Shown piece after piece: positions 1-8,392 of a stretch of DNA of 64,000 nt (position 1 is its first letter; the number at the start of each line of letters is the position of its first letter). The position numbers were made by a program, and so were the translations under genes. The notes under the pieces are model-generated. The model had not been told where the DNA came from, searched no databases, and worked only from the letters and a program-made list of their open reading frames with translations. The stretch covers positions 1,860,001 to 1,924,000 of the forward strand of contig NZ_AP038804.1 of NCBI RefSeq assembly GCF_047159865.1, in the 5' to 3' direction. The DNA comes from JAIOSF01 sp047159865 (GTDB lineage Bacteria > Campylobacterota > Campylobacteria > Campylobacterales > Arcobacteraceae).

Positions 1-756
1 AAATCGGGACATCAAAATGCGATGTTTTATAAAAAAATGTGGGAATCAATTATAAGTCATGGTTATTTTAGTGGTACTTTTATAAGCGTCAAAAAAGATG
101 CTACTTTGTTTTATGATAGAAAAGAGATATCTACGATCAAAGATAATACAGGAAGACCTATATATTATGTAAGTATAAGTAGTGATATATCGGAACAGGT
201 TCAAAAAGAGGTTGAATTAGAAAATCAAATATATATAGATTCTTTAACCAATATATATAATAGAAAAAAATTTGAAATAATAATGGAAAGAAAAATTAAA
301 GAATATACTATTAATAATAAGTTATTTTCTCTAATATTATTAGATATAGACTATTTTAAGATGATAAATGATGATTATGGACATGATATGGGTGACTATA
401 TATTAAAAGAATTATCTCAAACATTACAAGATAATCTTAGAAGTAGCGATTTTTTATTTCGTTGGGGAGGAGAAGAGTTTGCTATTTTGATTGATGGTAC
501 AGTAGAAAATGCAAAACAACTATCTGAAAAATTACGAATAAATATAAAAGATAAAAATTTTCAATCAATTAAAATAACAGCTAGTTTTGGGATAAGTTGT
601 ATGAAAAATGCCAAGAATAAAGATATGTTATTTCAGCAAGCTGATAAAGCATTATACCAATCAAAAGAAAATGGAAGAGATAGAGTTGAAATTTATCCTC
701 AACAAGTTGAGAAGAAAATAGATAAAAGAAAGAAAGAATATGAAAAAAATAGTTAA
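1..756 (+). CDS. PAS-GGDEF diguanylate cyclase, 5' end outside window
   Basis: The reading frame is open from the first base of the window, so the start lies upstream. The first ~70 residues are the end of a PAS domain (phrase MWESIISHGYFSG, then a VSISSDISEQ ending) and the rest is a GGDEF domain. The active-site motif reads RWGGEEF and the upstream D-x-D-x-FK...ND-x-GHDMGD metal and substrate elements are intact, so synthesis of cyclic di-GMP from GTP is expected. A short basic tail (KKIDKRKKEYEKNS) follows. The last codons overlap the next gene by 17 bases, suggesting co-transcription. I cannot see how many sensor domains precede this part. The family call is secure; the stimulus is unknown. 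Confidence 0.9.
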   Translation, partial: KSGHQNAMFYKKMWESIISHGYFSGTFISVKKDATLFYDRKEISTIKDNTGRPIYYVSISSDISEQVQKEVELENQIYIDSLTNIYNRKKFEIIMERKIKEYTINNKLFSLILLDIDYFKMINDDYGHDMGDYILKELSQTLQDNLRSSDFLFRWGGEEFAILIDGTVENAKQLSEKLRINIKDKNFQSIKITASFGISCMKNAKNKDMLFQQADKALYQSKENGRDRVEIYPQQVEKKIDKRKKEYEKNS

Positions 757-1189
757 ATCAACATATATTAAATGTACACTTGAAGAATTATTTGATTTTC
801 ACCTTGATTCAAATAATATAACAAAAATTACCCCTGCAAACATTAAGGTTGAACTTTTAAATAGTGATACTCAAACATTTGAAGGGAAGATTGTCAAAAT
901 TAAAACAACAAAGTTTTTTGTGCCTACTTATTGGGAGGTGAAAATTGAGAAGCTAGAAAAACCAAATATTTTAATTGATGTAGCAATGAAATCACCTTTT
1001 AAGTATTGGAAACATCAGCATCTATTTATAAAAAAAGGGAATGTTTCTGAACTAAAGGATATTATTGAATATGAATTACCTTTTGGAATTTTAGGTAAGA
1101 TAGTAGAACCATTTATTGAGTATGATATAACTAAAATGTTTGAATATAGACATACTCAAACAAAAAAAATTTTAGAAAAAAAGTTTTAA
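740..1189 (+). CDS. SRPBCC-family ligand-binding-like protein (COG4276 type)
   Basis: This 149-residue protein starts with an ATG inside the end of the GGDEF gene. The pattern W-x-H-x-H-x-F (WKHQHLF), then a D-x-I-x-Y-x-LPFGILG segment and an FEYRH helix, is typical of small SRPBCC/polyketide-cyclase-like proteins that resemble ligand-binding cell-division-inhibitor relatives. No signal peptide or membrane segment is visible, so it should be cytoplasmic. The natural ligand of this subgroup is not known to me. Family assignment is fairly secure, function open. Confidence 0.75.
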   Translation: MKKIVKSTYIKCTLEELFDFHLDSNNITKITPANIKVELLNSDTQTFEGKIVKIKTTKFFVPTYWEVKIEKLEKPNILIDVAMKSPFKYWKHQHLFIKKGNVSELKDIIEYELPFGILGKIVEPFIEYDITKMFEYRHTQTKKILEKKF

Positions 1190-1263
1190 TTATAGGTTTA
1201 AGTTACATAATAAAGCTATTAAAATAATAGAAATTTTAATAAAATAAATAAAAAGGACTTTAA

Positions 1264-1530
1264 ATGTTAAAAGAGATGTTACACACAGGTTTTGGAGTTG
1301 CTTCAGTAATCCATGAAAAGATAGAAGAAGAGGTTACAAAACTTGAAAAAAAAAGTAAAATTAAAAAGGATGATGCAAAATCTTTTTTAGAATCACTTGA
1401 AGAAAAAGGCAAAGAGGAAGATTCTAAAATAAAAGAACATTTAAAAACAACATTAAAAGAGATAATTGATGAATTAGGTTTGGCAACAAAAGATGACTTA
1501 GAAAAGTTAAAAAAGGAATTGAAAAAATAA
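1264..1530 (+). CDS. Phasin-like helical protein (PhaF/PhaI type)
   Basis: The product is 88 residues, very rich in Lys and Glu and predicted almost entirely helical. A short hydrophobic N-terminus (MLKEMLHTGFGVASVI) leads into a long charged helix and ends in an LGLATKDDLEKLKKELKK segment, typical of polyhydroxyalkanoate-granule-associated (phasin/PhaF) proteins and of generic coiled-coil UbiK-like accessory proteins. An AAAAGGA Shine-Dalgarno sequence lies about 8 bases before the ATG. No PHA synthase gene is in this window, so a granule role is not supported locally. It sits directly before a UbiB-family gene, so a link to that kinase (as for UbiK-like coiled-coil proteins in ubiquinone synthesis) is an alternative. 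Confidence 0.65.
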   Translation: MLKEMLHTGFGVASVIHEKIEEEVTKLEKKSKIKKDDAKSFLESLEEKGKEEDSKIKEHLKTTLKEIIDELGLATKDDLEKLKKELKK

Positions 1531-3083
1531 AAAATTATTTAAAAAAATTAACATATTATAAACCATTAAGAGTTTATACTGTATTTGCTTTTTTACTCAC
1601 GATATTTTTGGTAATTAAGAAAAAAAAGAGTTTTTTTTATTTAAAACCATTGAGTCCTATCAAGCTTAAATCTGCTTGTATAAGTTTAGGAGCTAGTTTT
1701 ATTAAATTAGCTCAGGTTTTAGCTACAAGATCAGACTTTTTCTCAGAAGAGTACCTTGAACAATTAAGAGAATTACATGATCAATTGCCTTCAATGAAAG
1801 AGCATGAATTTCAGGAAATATTTACAAGAAACTTTAAAGATAAAAGTTTTAAAAGTATAGATAAAAATCCTATTGCTTCTGCATCAATTGGTCAAGTACA
1901 TGTTGCATATTTACAAGATGATACTAAAGTAGCTGTAAAATTACGAAGAATAGATATAAAAGAGCAGGTGTATGCAGATATAAATATCATCTCATTTTTT
2001 AACAAGATTTTTAAGCCTTTATTTTCACACTACACGAAAAATTCAATTGAAGCTGTAATTATAGAGTTTTCAAAAATGATAAAACAAGAGGTGAGTTTAA
2101 CGAATGAATTAAATAATCTTTTGAAATTTAGTTCCACTTATAAAGAAAGTGGTGTAAAATTTCCAATAGCATTTCCAAAGTATTGTAGTGATGAAGTTAT
2201 TGTTATGAGTTTTGAAGAGGGTTTTCGTTTTGATGATAAAGAATCTATTTTTAAATATAATATAGATTTTAAAAAAATTATTACAACTTTAGTAGATTTT
2301 TATACCACACAAATGTTAATAAATGGATATTTTCATGCTGATCCTCATCCTGGTAATCTTTTAGTAAATAAAGAAGGTGAACTTATTTTACTTGATTTTG
2401 GGATGGTAAAGACTGTTCCAAATGATACAAGAATAGCAATTATCGAACTTATAAAAGCTGCAAATGAACAAGACTATGATGGATATATAAGTGCTAATAA
2501 AAGGTTAGGTACTATTGCATATGAAGCACCAACAGTACAATTAGCTGAGTTCACACAAAAAATGTTTGAAATATTTTCAAATGAAAATCTAGATAGTGAA
2601 TCGATGCAAAAATTAGCTTTTGAGGTTTTAGAATCTACAAGAGATTTCCCTTTTAAACTTCCTAGTGATGCGATTTATATTTTAAGAGTTAGTGCTATTA
2701 TTGAAGGACTTGGTACCACTTATATTGAAAACTTTAATGGTATAAAAGATATTTTACCTATTTTACAAACAAATATTCCAAAAGCATTGGGTGCAAATGA
2801 TAGTATAAAGAGGACGATTGAACAAGAGATAAAAGATATTCCATTTACAGTGAAACATTTTAAATCATCATTAAAACAAATAAGTGAAGGGGAGCTAAAT
2901 ATACAAGTATCAAATTCTCAATTGCTTTGGATTGCAAAAGAGATAAAAGATTTTCTTAAACCTATTATAAATGGTTTTGCATTTATGTCTGCTGGTTTTT
3001 TTGTACTTTTATATGATACAAGTTTAAGTAGTTATGCTATTTTTTTATTTATAATAGGTTTTTTAAGAGTATTGTATAAATAA
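1527..3083 (+). CDS. UbiB/ABC1/AarF atypical kinase, non-canonical start
   Basis: This is a UbiB/COQ8-family protein-kinase-like ATPase associated with quinone biosynthesis. Visible motifs are FIKLAQVLATR (the family KxGQ motif with Ala for Gly), the VAVKL lysine, FHADPHPGN catalytic loop and LLDFG metal motif, followed by two hydrophobic C-terminal segments near 455-490. The first canonical start is TTG at 1608, but the same frame is open back to 1497 and encodes a phrase (YYKPLRVYTVFAFLL) that matches the N-terminal region of UbiB proteins. No ATG, GTG or TTG lies in that stretch. I placed the start at ATA 1527, which has AAGGA nine bases upstream. A sequence error or a frameshift from the upstream gene are alternatives. 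Family certain; start uncertain. Confidence 0.85.
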   Translation: MKNYLKKLTYYKPLRVYTVFAFLLTIFLVIKKKKSFFYLKPLSPIKLKSACISLGASFIKLAQVLATRSDFFSEEYLEQLRELHDQLPSMKEHEFQEIFTRNFKDKSFKSIDKNPIASASIGQVHVAYLQDDTKVAVKLRRIDIKEQVYADINIISFFNKIFKPLFSHYTKNSIEAVIIEFSKMIKQEVSLTNELNNLLKFSSTYKESGVKFPIAFPKYCSDEVIVMSFEEGFRFDDKESIFKYNIDFKKIITTLVDFYTTQMLINGYFHADPHPGNLLVNKEGELILLDFGMVKTVPNDTRIAIIELIKAANEQDYDGYISANKRLGTIAYEAPTVQLAEFTQKMFEIFSNENLDSESMQKLAFEVLESTRDFPFKLPSDAIYILRVSAIIEGLGTTYIENFNGIKDILPILQTNIPKALGANDSIKRTIEQEIKDIPFTVKHFKSSLKQISEGELNIQVSNSQLLWIAKEIKDFLKPIINGFAFMSAGFFVLLYDTSLSSYAIFLFIIGFLRVLYK

Positions 3084-3085
3084 GA

Positions 3086-3430
3086 TTAGATTATCTCTAC
3101 ATCTTTAATATCAACGCCTGATAATCCTTCCATTTTTTGTTCAACTATATCTAAAAATTCGGTTTTATTTTTTTCATCCATGTTATTTTCTAACATCTCA
3201 AGGATATATTTTATACCATTTGCATTTATTTTTTTAGCACTCGCAAGGTAGTGAGTAAACGCAATAAGTTTTACATCATTTATAGAGTAAAGTTTTTTAT
3301 TTCCTTGTTCTTTCTTAAGGGGCAAAAGCCCCTTCTCTTCATACATTTTTAAAGTTCTTACTTTTGCTGTTAAAAGTTCTGCTATTGAACTTAGAGGTAA
3401 TATATCTTTTTCATTATCTAATAGTGCCAA
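3086..3430 (-). CDS. MerR-family transcriptional regulator
   Basis: A 114-residue regulator with an N-terminal MerR winged helix-turn-helix: LPLSSIAELLTAKVRTLKMYEEKGLL is the usual helix-turn-helix and first wing, and KKLYSINDVKLIAF the second helix pair. The short C-terminal helix lacks an obvious Cys-based metal site, so it is closer to HspR-like or small-molecule MerR proteins than to metal sensors. It starts with TTG, preceded by AGGA at eight bases, ten bases after the stop of the BCCT transporter on the same strand. Co-transcription suggests that it controls the transporter or responds to osmotic stress; this is inference. Confidence 0.8.
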   Translation of the reverse strand: MALLDNEKDILPLSSIAELLTAKVRTLKMYEEKGLLPLKKEQGNKKLYSINDVKLIAFTHYLASAKKINANGIKYILEMLENNMDEKNKTEFLDIVEQKMEGLSGVDIKDVEII

Positions 3431-3440
3431 TTTTTATATC

Positions 3441-5018
3441 CTATATTTTGTTTAATAATTTAAGTTCATTTGATAATCCTTTATATAATGATATACACAT
3501 TATAAGAAGAACTGCCGTAAAAGGTAAGCCTGTAGTAACAGCACCAGCTTGTAGTGCTTGTAGTGCTTCTTTCCCACCTATATATAACAATGCACCAGCA
3601 ATAAAACCTTGTAAAATTGCCCAAAATATTCTTTGTGTAACAGGAGCATTTGTTTTACCACCAGCTGTTATACTGTCTATTACTAGTGAGCCTGAGTCTG
3701 ATGATGTAATAAAAAATACTAACACCAATACAATAGCTAGAAAAGATGTAACGGAAGCAAATGGTAAATTTTCAAGCATTTGAAACATTGCTAAAGAAAC
3801 ATTACTTATTCCATTTGATAGTTCTCCTACTTGAGAAGTTACTTGTTCTAATGCAGAACCACCAAAAATACTCATCCATACAATTGTAATAAGTGTAGGA
3901 ATAATCAATACAGCAGAAATAAATTCTCGTACTGTTCTGCCTTTTGATATACGAGCTATAAACATTCCCACAAATGGAGACCAAGATATCCACCAAGCCC
4001 AGTAAAATACTGTCCAGCCATGCATCCATGAAGTATCTTCTCTACCTATCCAATTACTTAAAGGTATAATATAGGTGATATAATCTATTGAAGTTGAGAA
4101 AATAGTAGTAAAAATATGAATAGTAGATCCAGCAAGAAGTACAAACAATAAAAGTAAAATAGCGATGAACATATTTATGTTACTAAGAATTTTCACACCG
4201 CCATTTACTCCCCTTACAACAGAAAAAATAGCAATCATAGTTACTATAACAATAATTGTAATTTGTGTACTAATTCCAGAATCCATTCCAAATAGATAGT
4301 GTAGTCCACCACTTGCTTGTTGTGCTCCTAAACCTAAAGAGGTTGCAAGTCCAAATATAGTTGCCAATACTGCTAAAAGATCAATAATATGTCCAGGCCA
4401 TCCCCAAATTTTATCACCTAAAAGAGGATAAAAAACTGATCGTATTGTTAATGGCAATTTTTTATTGTATGCAAAAAAAGCTAATGATAATCCCACTATT
4501 GAATAGATTGCCCAAGGGTGTAATCCCCAATGATACATAGTTGCACCCATTGCAGCATGAATTGCTTCTTTTGAGTTAGCCTCGATCCCTAGAGGTGTTT
4601 GAAACCAACCTGTATAGTAAGCAACTGGTTCAGCTACACTCCAAAACATTAGTCCTATTCCCATCCCTGCTGCGAATAACATAGCAAGCCATGACATTCT
4701 AGAAAACTCTGCTTGTGCATCTTTGCCACCTAATCGTATTTTTCCAACAGGCAAAAAGATAAGTGCTATACAAAAAAGTACAAAAATATTTGCACTTGTC
4801 ATAAAAAACCAATCAAAATTGTTTATTGACCATACTTTTGCACCATTGAGTAGTTCTTTTGCATTTTCTGGAAATAGTAGTGTTAAAATAACAAATAACA
4901 AAATCAATACTGAACTTGTAAAAAAAACTGGATTATGTATATCCATACCAAAAGGAGTTACATTGTCCTGTCCTATTTTATAATCTGTATCATATTTTGT
5001 ATTTTCTTTTTTATTCAT
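3441..5018 (-). CDS. BCCT-family betaine/choline/carnitine transporter
   Basis: A 525-residue inner-membrane protein with about twelve hydrophobic segments. The family signature is clear: GMGIGLMFWSVAEPV, the MYHWGLHPWAIY segment, and the tryptophan-rich FYWAWWISWSPFVGMFIARIS block that forms the trimethylammonium-binding aromatic box. The role is sodium- or proton-coupled uptake of a betaine-type osmolyte. Substrate choice between glycine betaine, choline and others cannot be read from sequence. The gene has a good AAAAGGAT Shine-Dalgarno sequence and is followed ten bases later by a MerR regulator. It is preceded by the proline operon, which is also osmotically relevant, though a 52-base gap separates them. 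Confidence 0.93.
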   Translation of the reverse strand: MNKKENTKYDTDYKIGQDNVTPFGMDIHNPVFFTSSVLILLFVILTLLFPENAKELLNGAKVWSINNFDWFFMTSANIFVLFCIALIFLPVGKIRLGGKDAQAEFSRMSWLAMLFAAGMGIGLMFWSVAEPVAYYTGWFQTPLGIEANSKEAIHAAMGATMYHWGLHPWAIYSIVGLSLAFFAYNKKLPLTIRSVFYPLLGDKIWGWPGHIIDLLAVLATIFGLATSLGLGAQQASGGLHYLFGMDSGISTQITIIVIVTMIAIFSVVRGVNGGVKILSNINMFIAILLLLFVLLAGSTIHIFTTIFSTSIDYITYIIPLSNWIGREDTSWMHGWTVFYWAWWISWSPFVGMFIARISKGRTVREFISAVLIIPTLITIVWMSIFGGSALEQVTSQVGELSNGISNVSLAMFQMLENLPFASVTSFLAIVLVLVFFITSSDSGSLVIDSITAGGKTNAPVTQRIFWAILQGFIAGALLYIGGKEALQALQAGAVTTGLPFTAVLLIMCISLYKGLSNELKLLNKI

Positions 5019-5070
5019 TTTTATCCTTTTTGAATATTTTAGTATAAGATTTGTGAGTGTTTAAATAAGT

Positions 5071-5895
5071 TTAACTTAAGAGTTCTTTGAATGCTTTATT
5101 ATTATATAATGCCTTAAAAGATTCTTCAGTGGAAAGCTCATCATGTAAATTGGGTGATATCTCAAGTGCCATTTTTATATCGTCTATAGATTCATTTATA
5201 TTTTCTAATATCGCATTTGCACATGCTCTTTGCCAATATGAAAGTGCATAGTTACTATCTAATTCAATCGCTTGATTACATAAAGATAATGCCCAACGAG
5301 TTTCCTTGAGGTCAAGTAATACATCAGCTTTGTATGCTAATGGTTCAACATCATTAGGATTTATTTTAATGATTTCATCATATAAGTTAATTTTTTCTTG
5401 TAGATTTTCTTCTATCTCTGCTCTTCTCCAAAGTGAATTTATAGTTTCACTTTGACTAATTTTATCTTGATTTTCAGTAATCATCTCAAATCGTTGTTTT
5501 GCTTGATTTTCAATATCAAGTAGTCGTTGTTCAAAGTCTTTTGTAAGGTGTAATATTTTTGCTTCAACTAAATTTTCACTATTGTCTTTGAGCTCTTTGA
5601 GTGACTTAAATCCAACAAGAAGTAGTAGTGAACTTGCAGCTGCAATGATATAAAAAATATTATTGATAGTATCTGTTGCATATCTTACTGTTCTATCTGT
5701 AGTATTAAGTTGACTTTGTGTAATTTTAACAGTTACATCTTCTCTTAGTTTTTGTTGATTTGTTCTTAAATCTTTAAGTTCATCAAGAATATATCTTTCT
5801 ACTAAAGGTCTATCCAATATAGAATTTTTAGGCTCTGTATTAGCAAATAGACTCAAAGTAGTAAATAAAGTTATAATAAGTACTATTTTCCTCAT
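5071..5895 (-). CDS. TPR-repeat protein with signal peptide and one membrane segment
   Basis: The 274-residue product begins with a signal peptide (MRKIVLIITLFTTLSLFANT), has a charged stretch, one clear hydrophobic helix (IFYIIAAASSLLLLVGF, about residues 80-96), a coiled-coil-like segment, and two or three tetratricopeptide repeats in the C-terminal half (for example AYKADVLLDLKETRWALSLCNQAIELDSN). It is probably an envelope-anchored scaffold. The ATG overlaps the proA stop in a TAATG arrangement, so it is the last gene of the pro operon. No enzymatic motif is visible and the partner is unknown. Confidence 0.8.
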   Translation of the reverse strand: MRKIVLIITLFTTLSLFANTEPKNSILDRPLVERYILDELKDLRTNQQKLREDVTVKITQSQLNTTDRTVRYATDTINNIFYIIAAASSLLLLVGFKSLKELKDNSENLVEAKILHLTKDFEQRLLDIENQAKQRFEMITENQDKISQSETINSLWRRAEIEENLQEKINLYDEIIKINPNDVEPLAYKADVLLDLKETRWALSLCNQAIELDSNYALSYWQRACANAILENINESIDDIKMALEISPNLHDELSTEESFKALYNNKAFKELLS

Positions 5896-7130
5896 TAAGC
5901 TCTTGTTTGACCGTCGCTATATATTTTAAACTTATATGTAGTGAGTCCTTCAACTCCCATAGGTCCTCTTGCATGAAGTTTGTTTGTACTAATTCCAACT
6001 TCAGCTCCAAAACCAAACTCCCCTCCATCTGTAAATTGTGTACTTGTATTGAGATATACACAAGCAGAATCAATACTATTTAGAAACTTTTCAGCAACGG
6101 TATAGTTTTCTGTAATGATTGCATCAGAGTGACTTGAGCTATATTTTCTAATGTGTGCTATTGCTTCATCAATGTTATTTACAATTTTAAGACTTAATAT
6201 ATTGTCTAAATATTCTGTATTAAAGTCTTCTTCAGTAGCTACTTCTACATCAATAATTTTTTGAACTTCGCTACAACCTCTTAGTACTGTTGCATGTTTA
6301 TCAAACTCTTGTTTGAGTTTTGGTAAAAATTCACTTGCTACTTCTTGATCTATAAGTAAAGTTTCCATTGCACCACAAATACCTGTTCTTCTACATTTTG
6401 CGTTAAGAGGTACATCAATAGCTTTTTTAGAATCAGCATCTTTATGAATATATGTGTGACATAAACCTTTGTCATGTTTAATAACAGGTACAGAAGAGTT
6501 CGAACTGATATATTTAATAAGCGCAGCACCACCTCTTGGTATAATTAAGTCAATATATTTGTCTTGTTTTATAAGATTTGCTACACCTTCTCTTGTATTA
6601 TCAGGTATAAGTGAGATGATATTTTCAGGAAGGTTATTCTTTTTTAGTACTTCTTGTAGAACTTTTGCAATAATAGCATTACTATGTTGTGCTTCTTTTC
6701 CACCTTTTAAGATACATACATTTCCACTTTTAAAACATAAAGCAGCTGTATCACTTGTAACATTTGGACGACTTTCATAAATAATACCAACAACACCAAT
6801 AGGCACAGTAACTTTTTGTATACTTAAATTTGTTTGTGTTTTCCAACCCTCAAGCGTTCGTCCTGTTGGTTCTTTTAGTGCTGCTATTTCTTTAATAGCT
6901 GTTGCCATACCTTGTATACGGTTTTTGTCTAAAAAAAGTCTGTCCATAAGTGCAGAGCTTAAATCATTCTCTTCTCCACTTTTCATATCAAGTTTATTTT
7001 CTATTTCAATTAAATCACTATTTGAGATAAGAGCATCAGCCATATCTAGTAAAACTTTATTTTTTATATCTCCACTTAATGTTGATAATATAGCCGAAGA
7101 TTCTTTTGCTTTTTGTAAAAATACTTCCAT
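5895..7130 (-). CDS. proA: Gamma-glutamyl phosphate reductase
   Basis: ProA reduces L-glutamyl-5-phosphate with NADPH to glutamate semialdehyde, the second step of proline synthesis. Length (411 residues) and order of motifs match the family: GVVGIIYESRPNVTSDTAAL near 110-130, the LKGGKEA phosphate loop, and the catalytic cysteine in CRRTGICGAMETLL, where bacterial relatives usually read CNAMETLL. The C-terminus has the usual GAEVGISTNKLHARGPMG segment. It lies two bases downstream of ppnP and overlaps the following TPR gene, so proB-ppnP-proA-TPR form one operon. Confidence 0.96.
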   Translation of the reverse strand: MEVFLQKAKESSAILSTLSGDIKNKVLLDMADALISNSDLIEIENKLDMKSGEENDLSSALMDRLFLDKNRIQGMATAIKEIAALKEPTGRTLEGWKTQTNLSIQKVTVPIGVVGIIYESRPNVTSDTAALCFKSGNVCILKGGKEAQHSNAIIAKVLQEVLKKNNLPENIISLIPDNTREGVANLIKQDKYIDLIIPRGGAALIKYISSNSSVPVIKHDKGLCHTYIHKDADSKKAIDVPLNAKCRRTGICGAMETLLIDQEVASEFLPKLKQEFDKHATVLRGCSEVQKIIDVEVATEEDFNTEYLDNILSLKIVNNIDEAIAHIRKYSSSHSDAIITENYTVAEKFLNSIDSACVYLNTSTQFTDGGEFGFGAEVGISTNKLHARGPMGVEGLTTYKFKIYSDGQTRA

Positions 7131-7132
7131 AT

Positions 7133-7450
7133 TTATGCCTTGATATAACTACAACAATAGTCTGTTACAGTTTTAATTTTTAAATCAAATTCTGAATTTG
7201 CAGGAACATTAAAACTTTCAGGAGTATTAAGTTTTTTAAATTCTGTTTCTCCTGGAAGTCTTATTTCTAAATCTCCACTCATCATCTCCATAATTTCTGC
7301 TTCTTTTGTATCAAAAGTGTACTCACCTGGTTGCATTACACCTAATGTTTGTTTTGAACCATCACTTAAAAAAATTGTTCTACTTACTACTTTTCCCTCA
7401 AAGTATACATTTGCTTCTTTTATCATTGATATATTTTCTAGTTTTGTCAT
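7133..7450 (-). CDS. ppnP: Pyrimidine/purine nucleoside phosphorylase, cupin fold (PpnP, DUF1255)
   Basis: This 105-residue protein has the full length and pattern of PpnP (formerly YaiE/DUF1255): TIFLSDGSKQTLGVMQPGEY, then EAEIMEMMSGDLEIRLPG and a C-terminal DYCCSYI strand. Family members are small cupins that phosphorolyse several nucleosides to base and ribose-1-phosphate. It sits between proB and proA with short spacers (22 and 2 bases), so it must be co-expressed with proline synthesis, although no biochemical link between the two is known to me. Confidence 0.9.
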   Translation of the reverse strand: MTKLENISMIKEANVYFEGKVVSRTIFLSDGSKQTLGVMQPGEYTFDTKEAEIMEMMSGDLEIRLPGETEFKKLNTPESFNVPANSEFDLKIKTVTDYCCSYIKA

Positions 7451-7472
7451 TTTATTTCCTTTTATTAATTAT

Positions 7473-8258
7473 TTATATTTTTTCTTTTTTACTTATTTTT
7501 TTTGATGTAAAAAGAGTTCCTTTATTGTGAACACCATCAATCAAAAATTCTCGTGCGGCTGTTAAGTCATATCCACTACATAAAAACATCTCTCGTTTAT
7601 TTTCTATTATGTACTCTGCTGCTTTTAATTTTGTAACAATTCCACCTGTTGCAAATTCTGAGTTTGGTGTAACCGTTTGTCCTAATTCCTCTTCTGTAAT
7701 ATTATTAACAATTTTTCTAATTTTTGCATCTTTATTTTGATGAGGATTTTTATCATAATATCCATCAATATCACTTAATATAATAAGAATATCTGCATCG
7801 GTATAATGAGCCACATGTGCAGACAATTGGTCATTGTCACCAAACAGCTGGTCTGGTGTTGTTGAGATGTCATTTTCATTTACTATAGGTAAGATATCAT
7901 TTTTTAATGTGCGTTCAATGATATCTTGAAATATTTGAGTATGAACTCTGCTATCAAAATCTTCTTCTGTTAGAAGAATCTGAGATATATTTACATTAAA
8001 AATGTCAAATTTATTTTTATAACTACTCATAAGTATTGGTTGCCCAATTGAAGCTAGAACTTTTTTACTTGTTGGGATATTTCGATTTAGTTGTACGGCA
8101 GTATATCCAGCAGCTACAGCACCAGATGTAACTAATATAACTTCATATTTCTTTCGAGCTTCTGTAATAAGTGAAACAAGGTTTAACATCCTTTCTTTAG
8201 CAATATCTGTTATCTCTGTTAAGACAGAACTTCCTACTTTAAAAACTATTCTTTTCAT
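7473..8258 (-). CDS. proB: Glutamate 5-kinase, short form without PUA domain
   Basis: ProB phosphorylates glutamate with ATP in the first, usually proline-inhibited, step of proline synthesis. The amino-acid-kinase core is complete: FKVGSSVL, VTSGAVAAGY, the NENDISTT and FGDNDQLSAHVA substrate loops, and ATGGIVTKLKAA. At 261 residues it ends after the kinase domain; the C-terminal PUA domain of the E. coli enzyme (367 residues) is absent. Short forms are common in Campylobacterota, so I read this as normal rather than truncated. It is the first gene of the pro operon, with an AAAGGAT Shine-Dalgarno sequence. Confidence 0.95.
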   Translation of the reverse strand: MKRIVFKVGSSVLTEITDIAKERMLNLVSLITEARKKYEVILVTSGAVAAGYTAVQLNRNIPTSKKVLASIGQPILMSSYKNKFDIFNVNISQILLTEEDFDSRVHTQIFQDIIERTLKNDILPIVNENDISTTPDQLFGDNDQLSAHVAHYTDADILIILSDIDGYYDKNPHQNKDAKIRKIVNNITEEELGQTVTPNSEFATGGIVTKLKAAEYIIENKREMFLCSGYDLTAAREFLIDGVHNKGTLFTSKKISKKEKI

Positions 8259-8392
8259 TTGTATTATCCTTTTACAATTGTTTGTTCAATTGGATAATAA
8301 TATACACTTATATACTTAAAAAAAAATAAAATCTTACATATCATATGTTAAAATATCTCATATATTATGTGAAAAAAATACAATTTTTAATG

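Noticed and set aside
3364..3783. Open frame on the plus strand across the MerR start and the BCCT 3' end
   Set aside because: It is antisense to two well-supported genes, has low-complexity composition and no ribosome-binding site.
7306..7530. Plus-strand frames over ppnP and the proB end
   Set aside because: Leu/Phe-rich antisense shadows of ppnP and of the T-rich spacer; no ribosome-binding site.
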